The position numbers were made by a program, and so were the translations under genes. Positions 54,598-63,219 of a stretch of DNA of 64,000 nucleotides are shown here, piece by piece. Numbering within the stretch: position 1 is the stretch's first letter; each line of letters starts with the position of its first letter. A model generated the notes under the pieces. That model saw only the letters and a program-made list of their open reading frames with translations. It made no database searches and was not told the DNA's origin. This DNA comes from Bacteroidales bacterium (GTDB lineage Bacteria; Bacteroidota; Bacteroidia; Bacteroidales; P3), in contig JAKSMQ010000002.1 of NCBI GenBank assembly GCA_024400565.1, positions 27,616 through 91,615 on the forward strand. The letters run 5' to 3'.

Positions 54598-54648
54598 ACC
54601 CCTTTCCAGACCCTTGAGGTCTGCCGAAAAAAATAACACTACGAAACT

Positions 54649-56016
54649 ATGGCCAAAGCAAAGACCTATTATTTCTGTCAGGAATGCGGCTACCAGTCCT
54701 CCTCCTGGTTGGGCAAATGTCCCGAATGCGGCAAATGGAACACCTTTGCCGAGGAGGTAGTCAAAGCCGCCTCTGCTCCCCTCGCCTCCTCGCGGGGACA
54801 GATGGCAGCCTCGCAGCCCAAACTCATACGCGACGTCACCTATAGCGAAACCGTCCGCATACCCACCCGTTGCGGAGAGTTCGACCGCGTGCTGGGCGGC
54901 GGCATCGTGCCCGGAAGCCTCATCCTCATAGGCGGAGAGCCCGGCATCGGCAAATCGACGCTCCTTCTGCAGACAGCCCTCAGCGTGCCCGACCGCAAGA
55001 TACTCTACGTAAGTGGAGAAGAGAGCGAGCAGCAGATCAAGATGCGTGCCGACCGCGTCGAGCAGAACCAGACCACCCAATGTTTCGTAGTCAGCGAGAC
55101 CGTAACCCAGCGCATCTTCGAGCACATCGACAGCGTGCAGCCCGACCTCCTTATTGTCGATTCCATCCAGACCGTCAGCAGCGAACAGATAGACTCCCCT
55201 GCAGGAAGTGTGAGCCAGATAAGAGAGTGCACCACCGAGCTCCAGCAGTATGCCAAGCGTACCGGAGTTCCCATCCTCATCGTAGGCCACATCACCAAGG
55301 ACGGCACCCTTGCAGGTCCCAAGGTCATGGAGCATATCGTCGATGCCGTCCTCCAGTTCGAAGGCGACCGCAACTATGGTTTCCGCATGCTCCGTGCCCT
55401 CAAGAACCGCTTCGGTTCCACGGCCGAGATAGGCATCTTTGAGATGCAGGGAAGTGGCCTCCGCGAGGTTGCCAATCCCTCCGAATTCCTTCTCTCCCAA
55501 CGCGACGAGACGCTCTCCGGAGCCGCCGTCGCAGCCACCCTCGAAGGCGCACGCCCCATGTTCATCGAAGTCCAAAGCCTCGTCTCCAGCGCCGTCTACG
55601 GCACCCCCCAGCGCAACGCCACCGGGTTTGACCTCCGTCGCATGTCCATGCTGTTGGCCGTCCTCGAGAAACGATGCGGTTTCAAGCTGGGCGCCAAGGA
55701 CGTCTTCCTCAACATAGCCGGAGGCATCCGTGTTGCCGACCCCGCTCTCGATCTGGCCGTAGTCAGCGCCATCCTCTCCTCCAATGTCGACATGGCCGTC
55801 AGCCCCCGCTACTGCTTTGCCGCCGAGATGGGTCTCAGCGGAGAGATACGCCCCGTAGCACGCGTCGAGCAGCGTATTGCCGAAGCCGACAGACTGGGAT
55901 TCGAAAAGATCTTCATCTCCAAATACAACGCCAAAGCCATCGACAAGAAACGCTACGGCATCCAGATAGTCGAAGTCAGCGTCATCGAAGAGGCCTTCCG
56001 GGCCCTTTTCGCATAG
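54649..56016 (+). CDS. radA: DNA repair protein RadA
   Basis: 455 residues: N-terminal zinc ribbon CQECGYQSSSWLGKCPECGKW, RecA-like ATPase with Walker A GGEPGIGKST, LLIVDSIQT, the RadA-specific KNRFG motif in LKNRFGSTAEIG, and a C-terminal Lon-like domain (DVFLNIAGGIRVADPALDLAV). Promotes branch migration in recombination. Starts 51 bases after the U32 gene. Confidence 0.97.
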   Translation: MAKAKTYYFCQECGYQSSSWLGKCPECGKWNTFAEEVVKAASAPLASSRGQMAASQPKLIRDVTYSETVRIPTRCGEFDRVLGGGIVPGSLILIGGEPGIGKSTLLLQTALSVPDRKILYVSGEESEQQIKMRADRVEQNQTTQCFVVSETVTQRIFEHIDSVQPDLLIVDSIQTVSSEQIDSPAGSVSQIRECTTELQQYAKRTGVPILIVGHITKDGTLAGPKVMEHIVDAVLQFEGDRNYGFRMLRALKNRFGSTAEIGIFEMQGSGLREVANPSEFLLSQRDETLSGAAVAATLEGARPMFIEVQSLVSSAVYGTPQRNATGFDLRRMSMLLAVLEKRCGFKLGAKDVFLNIAGGIRVADPALDLAVVSAILSSNVDMAVSPRYCFAAEMGLSGEIRPVARVEQRIAEADRLGFEKIFISKYNAKAIDKKRYGIQIVEVSVIEEAFRALFA

Positions 56017-56068
56017 ACTCCTAAGGCTTCGAAGCAAAAAAAAAGAGAAACACACACAACCGAACATC

Positions 56069-56938
56069 ATGCAGAACAAAGAATATATCGTCAGGGAAAA
56101 CACCGAGCTCCTCCCCTTCCTCCTGGCCAGCATGCCCCAGCTGAGCCGCACCCGCGTCAAGGAGATCCTCGGCCATAGCGTAAGCGTCGACGGACGCCGC
56201 ACCTCCCAGTTCAACTATCCCCTCGTCCCCGGAATGGTCGTCACCATCGGCAAGCCCAATTTCCGCGAGCGTTTCCGCAACAGCAGCATCGACGTCGTCT
56301 ACGAAGACCAGTATCTCGTCGTCGTCAACAAGCACGAGGGCGTCCTCTCCAACAGCAAGAATCCCGGCGACCATACCGCCCTCACAGCCCTCAACGCCTA
56401 TTTCAAGTACACCCACCAGCGTTGCAACGCCCATATCGTCCACCGTCTCGACCGCGACACCTCGGGACTCATGATTTTCAGCAAGGACAAACAGACTTCG
56501 CGCCGCTTCGAGGAAGACTGGAAAGGCATCGTCTACGACCGCGCCTATGTGGCCGTAGCCTGGGGCAAGGTAGAGCCCGAGCAGGACACCATCCGCTCCT
56601 GGTTCACCGACGGACAGTATTGCGTACTCTCCTCCCCCACCGACAATGGCGGCAAGCTCGCCGTTACCCACTACAAGGTAGTCAAAACCTCGCGCCGATA
56701 CAGCCTCCTCGAGCTCCGCCTCGATACCGGCCGCCGCAATCAGATACGTGTCCACCTGCGCGACATCAAGCATCCCGTAGTCCACGACCCCATGTATGGC
56801 TACAAGGACGACATATCCCCCATCAGCCGCCTCGGTCTCCACGCCTTCCGTCTCTGCTTCCGCCACCCCATTACCGGCAAGGACCTCCGTTTCGAGACCC
56901 CCTATCCCACCTCTTTCATGAAACTCATGGAAATCTGA
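56069..56938 (+). CDS. RluA-family RNA pseudouridine synthase
   Basis: 289 residues. N-terminal S4 RNA-binding domain (LSRTRVKEILGHSVSVDGRRT) then the catalytic domain with HRLDRDTSGLMIF, the RluA-family signature holding the catalytic Asp, plus RIHLRDIKHPVVHDPMYG-like RVHLRDIKHPVVHDPMYG. Which rRNA or tRNA site it modifies cannot be inferred. It is 52 bases downstream of radA. Confidence 0.94.
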   Translation: MQNKEYIVRENTELLPFLLASMPQLSRTRVKEILGHSVSVDGRRTSQFNYPLVPGMVVTIGKPNFRERFRNSSIDVVYEDQYLVVVNKHEGVLSNSKNPGDHTALTALNAYFKYTHQRCNAHIVHRLDRDTSGLMIFSKDKQTSRRFEEDWKGIVYDRAYVAVAWGKVEPEQDTIRSWFTDGQYCVLSSPTDNGGKLAVTHYKVVKTSRRYSLLELRLDTGRRNQIRVHLRDIKHPVVHDPMYGYKDDISPISRLGLHAFRLCFRHPITGKDLRFETPYPTSFMKLMEI

Positions 56939-56976
56939 TAATCCACGCTATTATAATCAAAATAAAACCAATAACC

Positions 56977-57447
56977 ATGATCAAGAACATCGCATTTGTA
57001 GCCCACGATGCCCGCAAAGTCGAGCTTACCGACTGGGTGCGCCGGAATGCAGCCCTGCTGCGCGGCAACGAACTCTTCTGCACAGGTACCACCGGACGCC
57101 TCATCGAAGCCTGCCTCACCGAGATTCTAGGCAGCGAGTCGCCCCGTGTCAACCGGCTGCTCAGCGGTCCCCTGGGAGGCGACGCCCAGATAGGAGCCAT
57201 GATAGCCGAAGGCAAGATCGATATGCTCATCTTCTTCTGCGACAACCTCATCGTCCAGGGCCACCAGAGCGACATACAGGGACTCGTCCGTCTGGCCTCG
57301 CTCTACAACATACCCTTCGCCACCAATGCCTCCACGGCCGATTTCCTTTTCAACTCCACCCTCTTCAAAGATCCCTACTACATCCACCAGCTCCCCCGCT
57401 GCATCGAGCGCTACCGCACCCGCCGCCTCGAGAGCGACCCCCAGTAG
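56977..57447 (+). CDS. mgsA: methylglyoxal synthase
   Basis: Converts dihydroxyacetone phosphate to methylglyoxal and phosphate, an overflow bypass of glycolysis. 156 residues from the ATG at 56977 (MIKNIAFVAHDARKVELTDWV). HDARK, CTGTTGRL, and SGPLGGDAQIGAMIAEGKIDMLIFF are the phosphate-binding and catalytic signatures, including the catalytic Asp in GGDAQ. A much longer frame continues upstream but only as an overlap with the pseudouridine synthase gene. Confidence 0.96.
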   Translation: MIKNIAFVAHDARKVELTDWVRRNAALLRGNELFCTGTTGRLIEACLTEILGSESPRVNRLLSGPLGGDAQIGAMIAEGKIDMLIFFCDNLIVQGHQSDIQGLVRLASLYNIPFATNASTADFLFNSTLFKDPYYIHQLPRCIERYRTRRLESDPQ

Positions 57448-57494
57448 TCCAACATCCTGTAAACCCATAAAACCCTAAACAAACCCCAAAAACC

Positions 57495-57965
57495 ATGAAA
57501 CACATCTTCCATATCATCCTCCTCGCAGCCCTCGTGCTCCCCATGACATCGTGCGCACAGAAAGTATCCGACGAGATCAGACAGCTCTTCCCCGAAGCCC
57601 GCAACGCCGTCGACAAAGGCGCGTGGACCGAAGTCCAGGGCAAGAAAGGCTCTGTCATCGGCTATGTAGCCTACAGCAAGCCCGCCTCCAACGGCATCCG
57701 CGGCTACAACGGAGAGACCCCCTTACGCATCGCCTTCGACAGCAAGAAACGCATCATCAGCGTCCAGCTGCTCCCCAACAGCGAGACCCCCAGCTTTGTA
57801 AACCGCGTGTCCGATGCAGGCTATTTCAAGTCGTGGAACGGCCTCAGCGTCAAGGAAGCCCTCAACCACAAAGTCGATGCCGTCAGCGGAGCCACCTTCA
57901 CCTCCACCAGCGTACGCAAGAGCCTCGAGGCCTGCCTCCGCGAAATCTCCAAGAGCACCAAATAA
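57495..57965 (+). CDS. FMN-binding domain lipoprotein
   Basis: 156 residues. Lipobox PMTSC at about 16-20, so lipid-anchored outside the cytoplasm. The NqrC/RnfG-type FMN-binding domain ends in DAVSGATFTSTSV, where the S/T-GAT Thr is the site that ApbE flavinylates with FMN; GYNGETPLRIAFD and AGYFKSWNGLSV are also typical. Such proteins shuttle electrons in the periplasm. No apbE or rnf genes are in view. It is the last gene of the plus-strand run. Confidence 0.9.
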   Translation: MKHIFHIILLAALVLPMTSCAQKVSDEIRQLFPEARNAVDKGAWTEVQGKKGSVIGYVAYSKPASNGIRGYNGETPLRIAFDSKKRIISVQLLPNSETPSFVNRVSDAGYFKSWNGLSVKEALNHKVDAVSGATFTSTSVRKSLEACLREISKSTK

Positions 57966-57998
57966 GCCCCATATTTCCCAAAAATAGGGACCAATCCG

Positions 57999-58040
57999 CC
58001 GCAGAACCAGGAGACATTCTCCCGTTCTGCGGTTCTTTTA
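57999..58040 (+). terminator. terminator of the plus-strand run
   Basis: CCGCAGAAC (57999-58007) pairs with GTTCTGCGG (58024-58032), with an inner GGAG/CTCC stem. TTCTTTTA follows. Confidence 0.88.
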
Positions 58041-58932
58041 TGCCCCAAAGAGCATTCAAAGAGTGGTTTTTGAGTAAAAAGTATTAGATTTTGCAGGTAT
58101 TTTATCGCTATCTGTACTGTTTTCTATCGCTAATTGGCGTGTTTAGGTGTGCAGATTGGCCTTTTTCGGAGTGGAAATATATTGATCAGGCCATATAATC
58201 CTGCTGGATGGCGCCCCAATATCAGCAACCATCCCATTCCGGATGCCATTCTCCCCCCTTCGTAGAAAAGAGCCATTCTGACGGGCTTTCAGAGCCACAG
58301 CCTACACTTACACCAAGCCGAGAGCGAACGCGCCTTTACGCCCCGTTTTGCGCCTTCTACGAAGCATCCAACACCATTATAATAATACGCACGCGCAAGC
58401 ATCATAGAAAAGGCGGAGTCATTATGCCTCGTAGGAAAGAGCTGCAGGCCGAGCGTTCCGCGTTCCGCGTTCCGATTAAAAAAAATGCATATACCACCTC
58501 TATATAGATTATATAACTAATTAATTATTAAATATATATATAATATTTAAGAGATAACATACCCTCATATTTTGTAAAAAGAACGCGGAACGCGGAACGC
58601 TTTGAACAGACAACAAACTTTAAAACACAATATTTCAACAATATACATAAAACCAGACCCCATCTCTCCTACGGAGCATGCTCTCATTTAGGGGCAATAT
58701 ACCATAAGAGGCCGTCCCAAAAGCCTTAGAAATGCTCCAAAAAACCCGTTTTATGCGAATTTCCTACGCAGTCAGAGAACAAAAGTCCATCCTGAAATTG
58801 CGCAATAATGACACCATTTGCAGGCATTCATCAATAGAAGCCCCGAAAAGAACTCAATTCTGCCCTATCAAGGTGCAGAACTGGCGTTCCTTGATGAGCG
58901 ATTTTATTCTTTCTAAGGAGAAAAAAGAACAC
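58041..58932. other. 890-base gene-free region with repeats and possible IS debris
   Basis: Contains TATCGCTA twice (58103 and 58125, exactly 22 bp apart), a 10-bp inverted pair CTTCGTAGAA / TTCTACGAAG (58258-58267 and 58355-58364), the GCGTTCC inverted repeat (separate entry), and near 58710-58740 the motif GGCCGTCCCAAAAGCC, which resembles Bacteroidales insertion sequence ends. Frames here are short and without family resemblance. The region may be a graveyard of a deleted element. Confidence 0.5.
58452..58601. repeat. inverted pair of GCGTTCC 7-bp triple repeats
   Basis: Left arm 58452-58472 is three 7-mers of GCGTTCC preceded by A; right arm 58581-58601 is the perfect reverse complement (three GGAACGC-type units). 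The 108-base interior is AT-rich, with TA tracts. The 21-bp arms could fold into a cruciform or long hairpin. Confidence 0.88.
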
Positions 58933-59865
58933 TTACAGCAGGAAGAACATGGCGACTCCGGAGAGGGTGATGAGGGTGCCGGCCACCTCGCGGAGGGAGA
59001 TCTTCTGCTTGTGGATGAGGCAATAGGGCACTATGATGAGCACGGGGGTGAGCGCCATGAGCGTGGAGGCTATCCCGGCCTGGGTGTAGCGTACGGCCAT
59101 GAGCGAGAGGGAGACTCCGATGAAGGGTCCGAAAAAGGTGGTGAGAGTGGCATAGGTGATGCCTTTCTTATCTCTGAAACCCACTCCTACCAGATGGAGC
59201 TCCTTGCGCAAGGCCAGCAGGAGGGTGAAACCTGCAAGACCTGCCAGCGCCCGGACAAAGGTGCCTGCAAAGGGCATGAGGGTGGTGATGCTCTCGGGAG
59301 CTGACGGAGGGATGGACTCGGCATAACAGTTGAGTCCTATCTTGCTCAGGACGAGTCCGACGCCCTGACCCAGTCCGGCTCCGATGCCGAAGAGGATGCC
59401 CTTGAGAGGCAGCTTGATCTTGATGGTGTCGCCACTCTTGACCATGATGGAGAAGGCGATGCCCGAGAGGGTGACGAGCATGGCTATCCAGGCGGTGGGC
59501 CTCATGGCCTCGCCGAGGAAGAGCCACCCTGTGATGCCGGCAATGGGAGGCGCGAGGGTCATGAAGAGCTGGCCGTACTTGGAGCCGAAGATGATATAGG
59601 AATTGAAGAGGCAATAGTCGCCGAAGACGTAGCCCACGATGCCCGAGAGAGCGAGCCAGAACCAGGCCTGGCCGGAGGCATAGACGGGAAAGGGGCTGCC
59701 GGTGACGGCCCACAGCAAGACGGCAAGCATGATGAGCGAAAGGATCATGCGGATGAGATTGAGGAGCAGGGAGCCCAGCCGGCGGCTGGCTGCATCGGCG
59801 AAAAGGGCGGTAGCCGTCCACGAGAAGGCGGTAATGAGGGCTATGGTTTCTCCGAGATAAGTCAT
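58933..59865 (-). CDS. EamA/DMT-family transporter
   Basis: 310 residues with ten hydrophobic helices in two homologous halves, the DMT plan. GETIALITAFSWTATALFAD opens the first EamA repeat, and GITYATLTTFFGPFIGVSLSLMAVRYTQAGIASTLMAL is in the second. Inner-membrane exporter or importer of small metabolites; substrate not predictable. It is transcribed away from the plus-strand run. Confidence 0.9.
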   Translation of the reverse strand: MTYLGETIALITAFSWTATALFADAASRRLGSLLLNLIRMILSLIMLAVLLWAVTGSPFPVYASGQAWFWLALSGIVGYVFGDYCLFNSYIIFGSKYGQLFMTLAPPIAGITGWLFLGEAMRPTAWIAMLVTLSGIAFSIMVKSGDTIKIKLPLKGILFGIGAGLGQGVGLVLSKIGLNCYAESIPPSAPESITTLMPFAGTFVRALAGLAGFTLLLALRKELHLVGVGFRDKKGITYATLTTFFGPFIGVSLSLMAVRYTQAGIASTLMALTPVLIIVPYCLIHKQKISLREVAGTLITLSGVAMFFLL

Positions 59866-59950
59866 TTATGAATTGGTGTGTGTTTCCTTAGTGTGGGTCA
59901 GATAATGGGGGCGAGTGGTGGCGGATTATTTTTTGTGTGCGAGAGGAAGG

Positions 59951-60358
59951 TTACTGTTCGAGGGCATCGACGAGTTTCTGGTGGTAGTGTTCGAAGCCGT
60001 TCTGAAGGGAGAGGATGCGGTTCTGGTAGATGAAGCAATGCTGCGAGGAGGCCTTGCAGACAAGCTTGCCCTCCTGGTTGCGCATCTCGTAGCTGTAGGA
60101 GAGACGGGGACCGGAATACTGGGTCTGGCGGACGTCGATGGTAAGGGTGTCGCCAAAGCGTGCGGGGGTCTTGTATTCGACATTGATGCTGACCACGGGG
60201 GAAACGATACCCTCGGCCTCGAAGTCGGCATATTCGACACCTATGGCCGAAAGGAAGGCCACGCGGGACTCCTCCATGAACTTGACATAATTGGAATGGT
60301 GAACCACAGCCATCTTGTCGGTCTCGTGGTAGTTGATTTTGCGGATGTATGTGAACAT
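59951..60358 (-). CDS. acyl-CoA thioesterase (YbgC/FadM-like)
   Basis: 135 residues from the ATG at 60358 (MFTYIRKINYHETDKMAVVHHSNYVKFMEE), the standard start of 4-hydroxybenzoyl-CoA thioesterase-type hotdog enzymes; ETDKMAVVHHSNYV holds the catalytic Asp. A longer frame from 60457 overlaps the next gene and adds Ser/Pro-rich residues. Hydrolyses acyl-CoAs; specificity unknown. Confidence 0.91.
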   Translation of the reverse strand: MFTYIRKINYHETDKMAVVHHSNYVKFMEESRVAFLSAIGVEYADFEAEGIVSPVVSINVEYKTPARFGDTLTIDVRQTQYSGPRLSYSYEMRNQEGKLVCKASSQHCFIYQNRILSLQNGFEHYHQKLVDALEQ

Positions 60359-60401
60359 GGGGGTTGTGAAAGATTGATGTTTAGGGGGGGGATTGGAGGA
60401 C

Positions 60402-61271
60402 TTAATACTCGATCTTCTTGAAGGTGTTGAAGATGCCGTCGGAGGTGTAGTCGACAAGGCAATAGCCGTTATCCTGAAGAGCGGGCGAAACGAGGAGCCG
60501 GATGCCCTTGAAGTTGGTAAGAGAGGGGTAATGGTTGTGGGACTGCATGCACATGCCGACTCCGTGTTTCTCCATCAGATGAACCAGCTCGTAGACCTCG
60601 TCGAGAGGAGGAATGGAGCATCGGCCCTGGTTCTGGTCCTGGTTGAAGAGATTGTTGTGTGTCACCACGGTAATATGGCGGCATCCGCTATGCTTCTCGA
60701 GCTGCTGACGGAGCCATTTGAGCTGGCTCTTTCCGAGCAGGCCGTTGGCCGAATCGAGGAAGACGAAGAGGTCCTTATAGTCGGGGCCCTGCACTCTGAG
60801 CACATAGACGGAGCTGCCGAAGAGGGCAAAGAAACGGGGCCAGCGTCCGAAGAAGAGGTCATGGTTGCCGGCGGTATAGAAGACGGGGTCTCCGCCCGCA
60901 TCATAGTGGCGTCCGACACGGGCCTCGACGGTATCGAGACCGGCTACATGGTCGGTAAGATCGCCATTGACGATGATGAAGGAGGCTTTGGCGTCGGCAC
61001 GCTCGAGAGCCAGCATGGGCTCGAGGGCATCGCGGCCTTCGCAATAATGGATGTCGGAGCAGAAATAGACTCTGTAGTCGGATGTCGAAACGGAGACTAC
61101 CCTTTCGGCATGGCTGGCGTTCCAGTCCATATATTTGGAGAAGCGGGACTCGATGGCCTCGCTGGGAGAATGGTAGAGTCCGGTATAGTCGAGCTCCTGG
61201 GGATTCTTGCTGCAGCCTGTGACAAGAATGGCCCCAAAACAAAACAGAAATAGTTTTAGTAAATGTTCCAT
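60402..61271 (-). CDS. metallophosphoesterase lipoprotein
   Basis: 289 residues, lipobox LVTGC near residue 20. Calcineurin-like metal motifs: CSDIHYCEG (DxH), VNGDLTDHV (GDxxD), TAGNHDLFF (GNHD), and VVTHNNLF with SHNHYP (GHxH-like, here SHNH). Acts in the periplasm or at the cell surface; substrate unknown. Its start overlaps the end of the upstream gene by 16 bases, so they are translationally coupled. Confidence 0.9.
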   Translation of the reverse strand: MEHLLKLFLFCFGAILVTGCSKNPQELDYTGLYHSPSEAIESRFSKYMDWNASHAERVVSVSTSDYRVYFCSDIHYCEGRDALEPMLALERADAKASFIIVNGDLTDHVAGLDTVEARVGRHYDAGGDPVFYTAGNHDLFFGRWPRFFALFGSSVYVLRVQGPDYKDLFVFLDSANGLLGKSQLKWLRQQLEKHSGCRHITVVTHNNLFNQDQNQGRCSIPPLDEVYELVHLMEKHGVGMCMQSHNHYPSLTNFKGIRLLVSPALQDNGYCLVDYTSDGIFNTFKKIEY

Positions 61272-61981
61272 GTTGCGCCAAGTTTAAGAGTTGATTCGTA
61301 AAATACAGGACTCAGATTGAAGATTCCCGAGGGATGGAAATAGAGGTCGGCCCAGAGGACAGGACCTTTGCTGAGAATATAATTGAATCCTGCACCAAGA
61401 CCGGGGTTGTAGTAGTAGTCGGTAAAGAGGTAATCGAAGTTGGTTACTCTGAAGGTGGCATACCAGCGTTTGCCCTCAAGTGCCAGACGGTATTGCAGCC
61501 TGTAGATGAGATTGAAGGGCTCGTTGACATAAGGCTCGGAGGGGTCGAAGATGCCCGAATTGAGGTCACGGATGAGCCTGTCGTGAAGGCCCAGGCCTAT
61601 GCTCCAATGAGGATTCTGCCACGAAACGAGGGTCTGCATGTTCCACTCTCTGATGTCGAAATAGCCGAAGTTGCGCATCCATCCCGACTGCTCGAGAGCG
61701 ATGACACTCGCCTTGAGGGGGAAGACGGTAGTCATCTTCAGTCTTGCTGCCGGCATAAAGGTGGTTTCGTCCATGGTAACGGGCTGCTGGACGCTCCCAT
61801 AGACGGTGGCCGAGAGAATCACGTTGTCGATAGGATTGTAGGAGAAATGGGCCGCCATAGCTCCGAAAGGAACACCCCTGGTTCCGGACTCGAGATACAC
61901 TCCTGCCGACATATACCCCTTCTTCTGGGCATAGGAGAAGCCGGCAAGAAGGAGAAACAAAACAATCAATATCTTTTTCAT
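61256..61981 (-). CDS. exported outer-membrane-type protein of unknown function
   Basis: 241 residues from MKKILIVLFLLLAGFSYAQ (signal peptide). The body is rich in aromatic beta strands ending in a Tyr (STLKLGATWNIY), the pattern of an outer-membrane barrel signal. GYMSAGVYLESGTRGVPFGAMAAHFSYNP resembles generic Bacteroidetes barrels; no family is named. Starts 19 bases after the AlaX-like stop. Confidence 0.75.
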   Translation of the reverse strand: MKKILIVLFLLLAGFSYAQKKGYMSAGVYLESGTRGVPFGAMAAHFSYNPIDNVILSATVYGSVQQPVTMDETTFMPAARLKMTTVFPLKASVIALEQSGWMRNFGYFDIREWNMQTLVSWQNPHWSIGLGLHDRLIRDLNSGIFDPSEPYVNEPFNLIYRLQYRLALEGKRWYATFRVTNFDYLFTDYYYNPGLGAGFNYILSKGPVLWADLYFHPSGIFNLSPVFYESTLKLGATWNIY

Positions 61982-62000
61982 AATTGAAACTTTCAGTTCG

Positions 62001-62468
62001 TTATTTGGCATCTACACGGAATACAAGACGCTGCACCCCGTTTTCGAAACTGCTGCTGCTGATACGGAAGCCGACTATCTGGCCTGTGTGCTGCACGTGA
62101 GTGCCGACACAGAGGCATTCGTCATAATCGCCTATATGGACTATGCGGACGGTATCGCTTGCATCGTCGGGGAGGCGGTTCATATCGAACCTCTTTCTGG
62201 CCTCATCCTGACTCACGAACTCCATCCATACTTCTACATCCTCCTGAATGATACGGTTGATGTCGGCTTCGAGCTGGCGGATCTCTTCATCCGAGAGAGG
62301 TCGGTCGAGGTGGTAGTCCAGTTTGGATTTCTTGCGTTCTATATGAGCAGAGAAGGCACGGCCACAGCCAAACCTGCCTGCTACCATACCATTCAGCAGG
62401 TGTTCAGCGGTATGTGCAGGAGGAAACTCCTGCTTGCCATGAGCGTTAAGTGTGATTTCCTGTTCCAT
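62001..62468 (-). CDS. AlaX-like alanyl-tRNA editing protein
   Basis: 155 residues. The editing-domain zinc ligands are HTAEH (H19, H23) and CVGTH (Cys and His near 118-122), which fits stand-alone alanyl-tRNA synthetase editing domains that remove Ser or Gly from tRNA-Ala. GCGRAFSAHIERKKSKLDYHL fits Bacteroidetes members. The N-terminal MEQEITLNAHGKQEFPPAHT segment is native to this family, and is duplicated at the start of the two genes upstream. It is the third gene of that group. Confidence 0.85.
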   Translation of the reverse strand: MEQEITLNAHGKQEFPPAHTAEHLLNGMVAGRFGCGRAFSAHIERKKSKLDYHLDRPLSDEEIRQLEADINRIIQEDVEVWMEFVSQDEARKRFDMNRLPDDASDTVRIVHIGDYDECLCVGTHVQHTGQIVGFRISSSSFENGVQRLVFRVDAK

Positions 62469-62521
62469 ATTATAATAACGGGGATTAGAATGATTTAGTA
62501 CACCTCTGTCGAAAAAGCAGG

Positions 62522-63211
62522 TTAGTGTATTCCTTCTTGAAAGTCGGCAGGATAATAATTTCGAAACAGACTGGTCACAGAGGAGATTGATCCGACAAGA
62601 GCACCCTCCCGGTCGTTCTTCCTTACAGCCTCACACAATCTCTCAACCACGTCCACAGCCTGTCTGCAGTTGCTGTTTTCATCGGGCCAGCTTGCCGTCT
62701 TAGAGGAGAATCCTGGACTGATAAGAAAATAATAAATTACCCCATCCCTTTGCTCACACAACCAGGACGAGGTCAGCACGACGGCAGCAAACATCCTTTT
62801 TAAGGAGTCGGCCAAACCATCACTTATATTCAACTTCCATACATCTGCACGAATGTGTCTTTGTGAAAAACGAAGGCGACGGCAATACCGGGCTCGAGGT
62901 TTCAGTTGTTTCAAGATTAAGGATTTCGACTCCCTGTCGTAGGCAAGACAGTAGTCGGGACAAAAGGCAGGATCAACCAAGTATGCAAAACCATCAGCCT
63001 CTGCGATATCAAAAATGCTATAAAGTTTCTCTTCACGTCCTTGTTCAAACTTTGCTGGAGTCATCCTGTCTTGCGCACACAGGGTTCCCATGTACAACAA
63101 CAGCAAGACAACACAAAAGGCCCTCTTGATTAAGGATATGTCAATTCTCGCCGTATGTGCAGGAGGAAACTCCTGTTTGTTATGAGCGTTAAGTGTGACT
63201 TCTTGTTCCAT
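62522..63211 (-). CDS. AlaX-type leader fused to an exported protein of unknown function
   Basis: 229 residues. Residues 1-21 (MEQEVTLNAHNKQEFPPAHT then A) copy the AlaX leader; residues 22-45 (RIDISLIKRAFCVVLLLLYM...LCAQ) are a signal-peptide-like helix with no start codon of its own, so the leader has replaced the original N-terminus. The rest is a soluble domain with Cys pairs and an FSQRHIRADVWKLNISDGL stretch; no family recognised. A 21-residue extension before a signal peptide might block export. Start 63211 is eight bases after the upstream stop. Confidence 0.75.
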   Translation of the reverse strand: MEQEVTLNAHNKQEFPPAHTARIDISLIKRAFCVVLLLLYMGTLCAQDRMTPAKFEQGREEKLYSIFDIAEADGFAYLVDPAFCPDYCLAYDRESKSLILKQLKPRARYCRRLRFSQRHIRADVWKLNISDGLADSLKRMFAAVVLTSSWLCEQRDGVIYYFLISPGFSSKTASWPDENSNCRQAVDVVERLCEAVRKNDREGALVGSISSVTSLFRNYYPADFQEGIH

Positions 63212-63219
63212 TCTCCATT

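Noticed and set aside
53371-56214. 947-codon open frame on the minus strand
   Set aside because: Antisense to the U32 peptidase and radA genes; low-complexity Gly/Leu/Val composition typical of shadow frames.
56422-57447. 341-codon frame covering mgsA
   Set aside because: Only the last 156 codons match methylglyoxal synthase; the first part is out-of-frame overlap with the pseudouridine synthase gene.
58710-58760. Insertion sequence end with GGCCGTCCCAAAAGCC
   Set aside because: Resembles IS ends from memory, but no second end, transposase or target duplication was found, so it is only mentioned in the region note.
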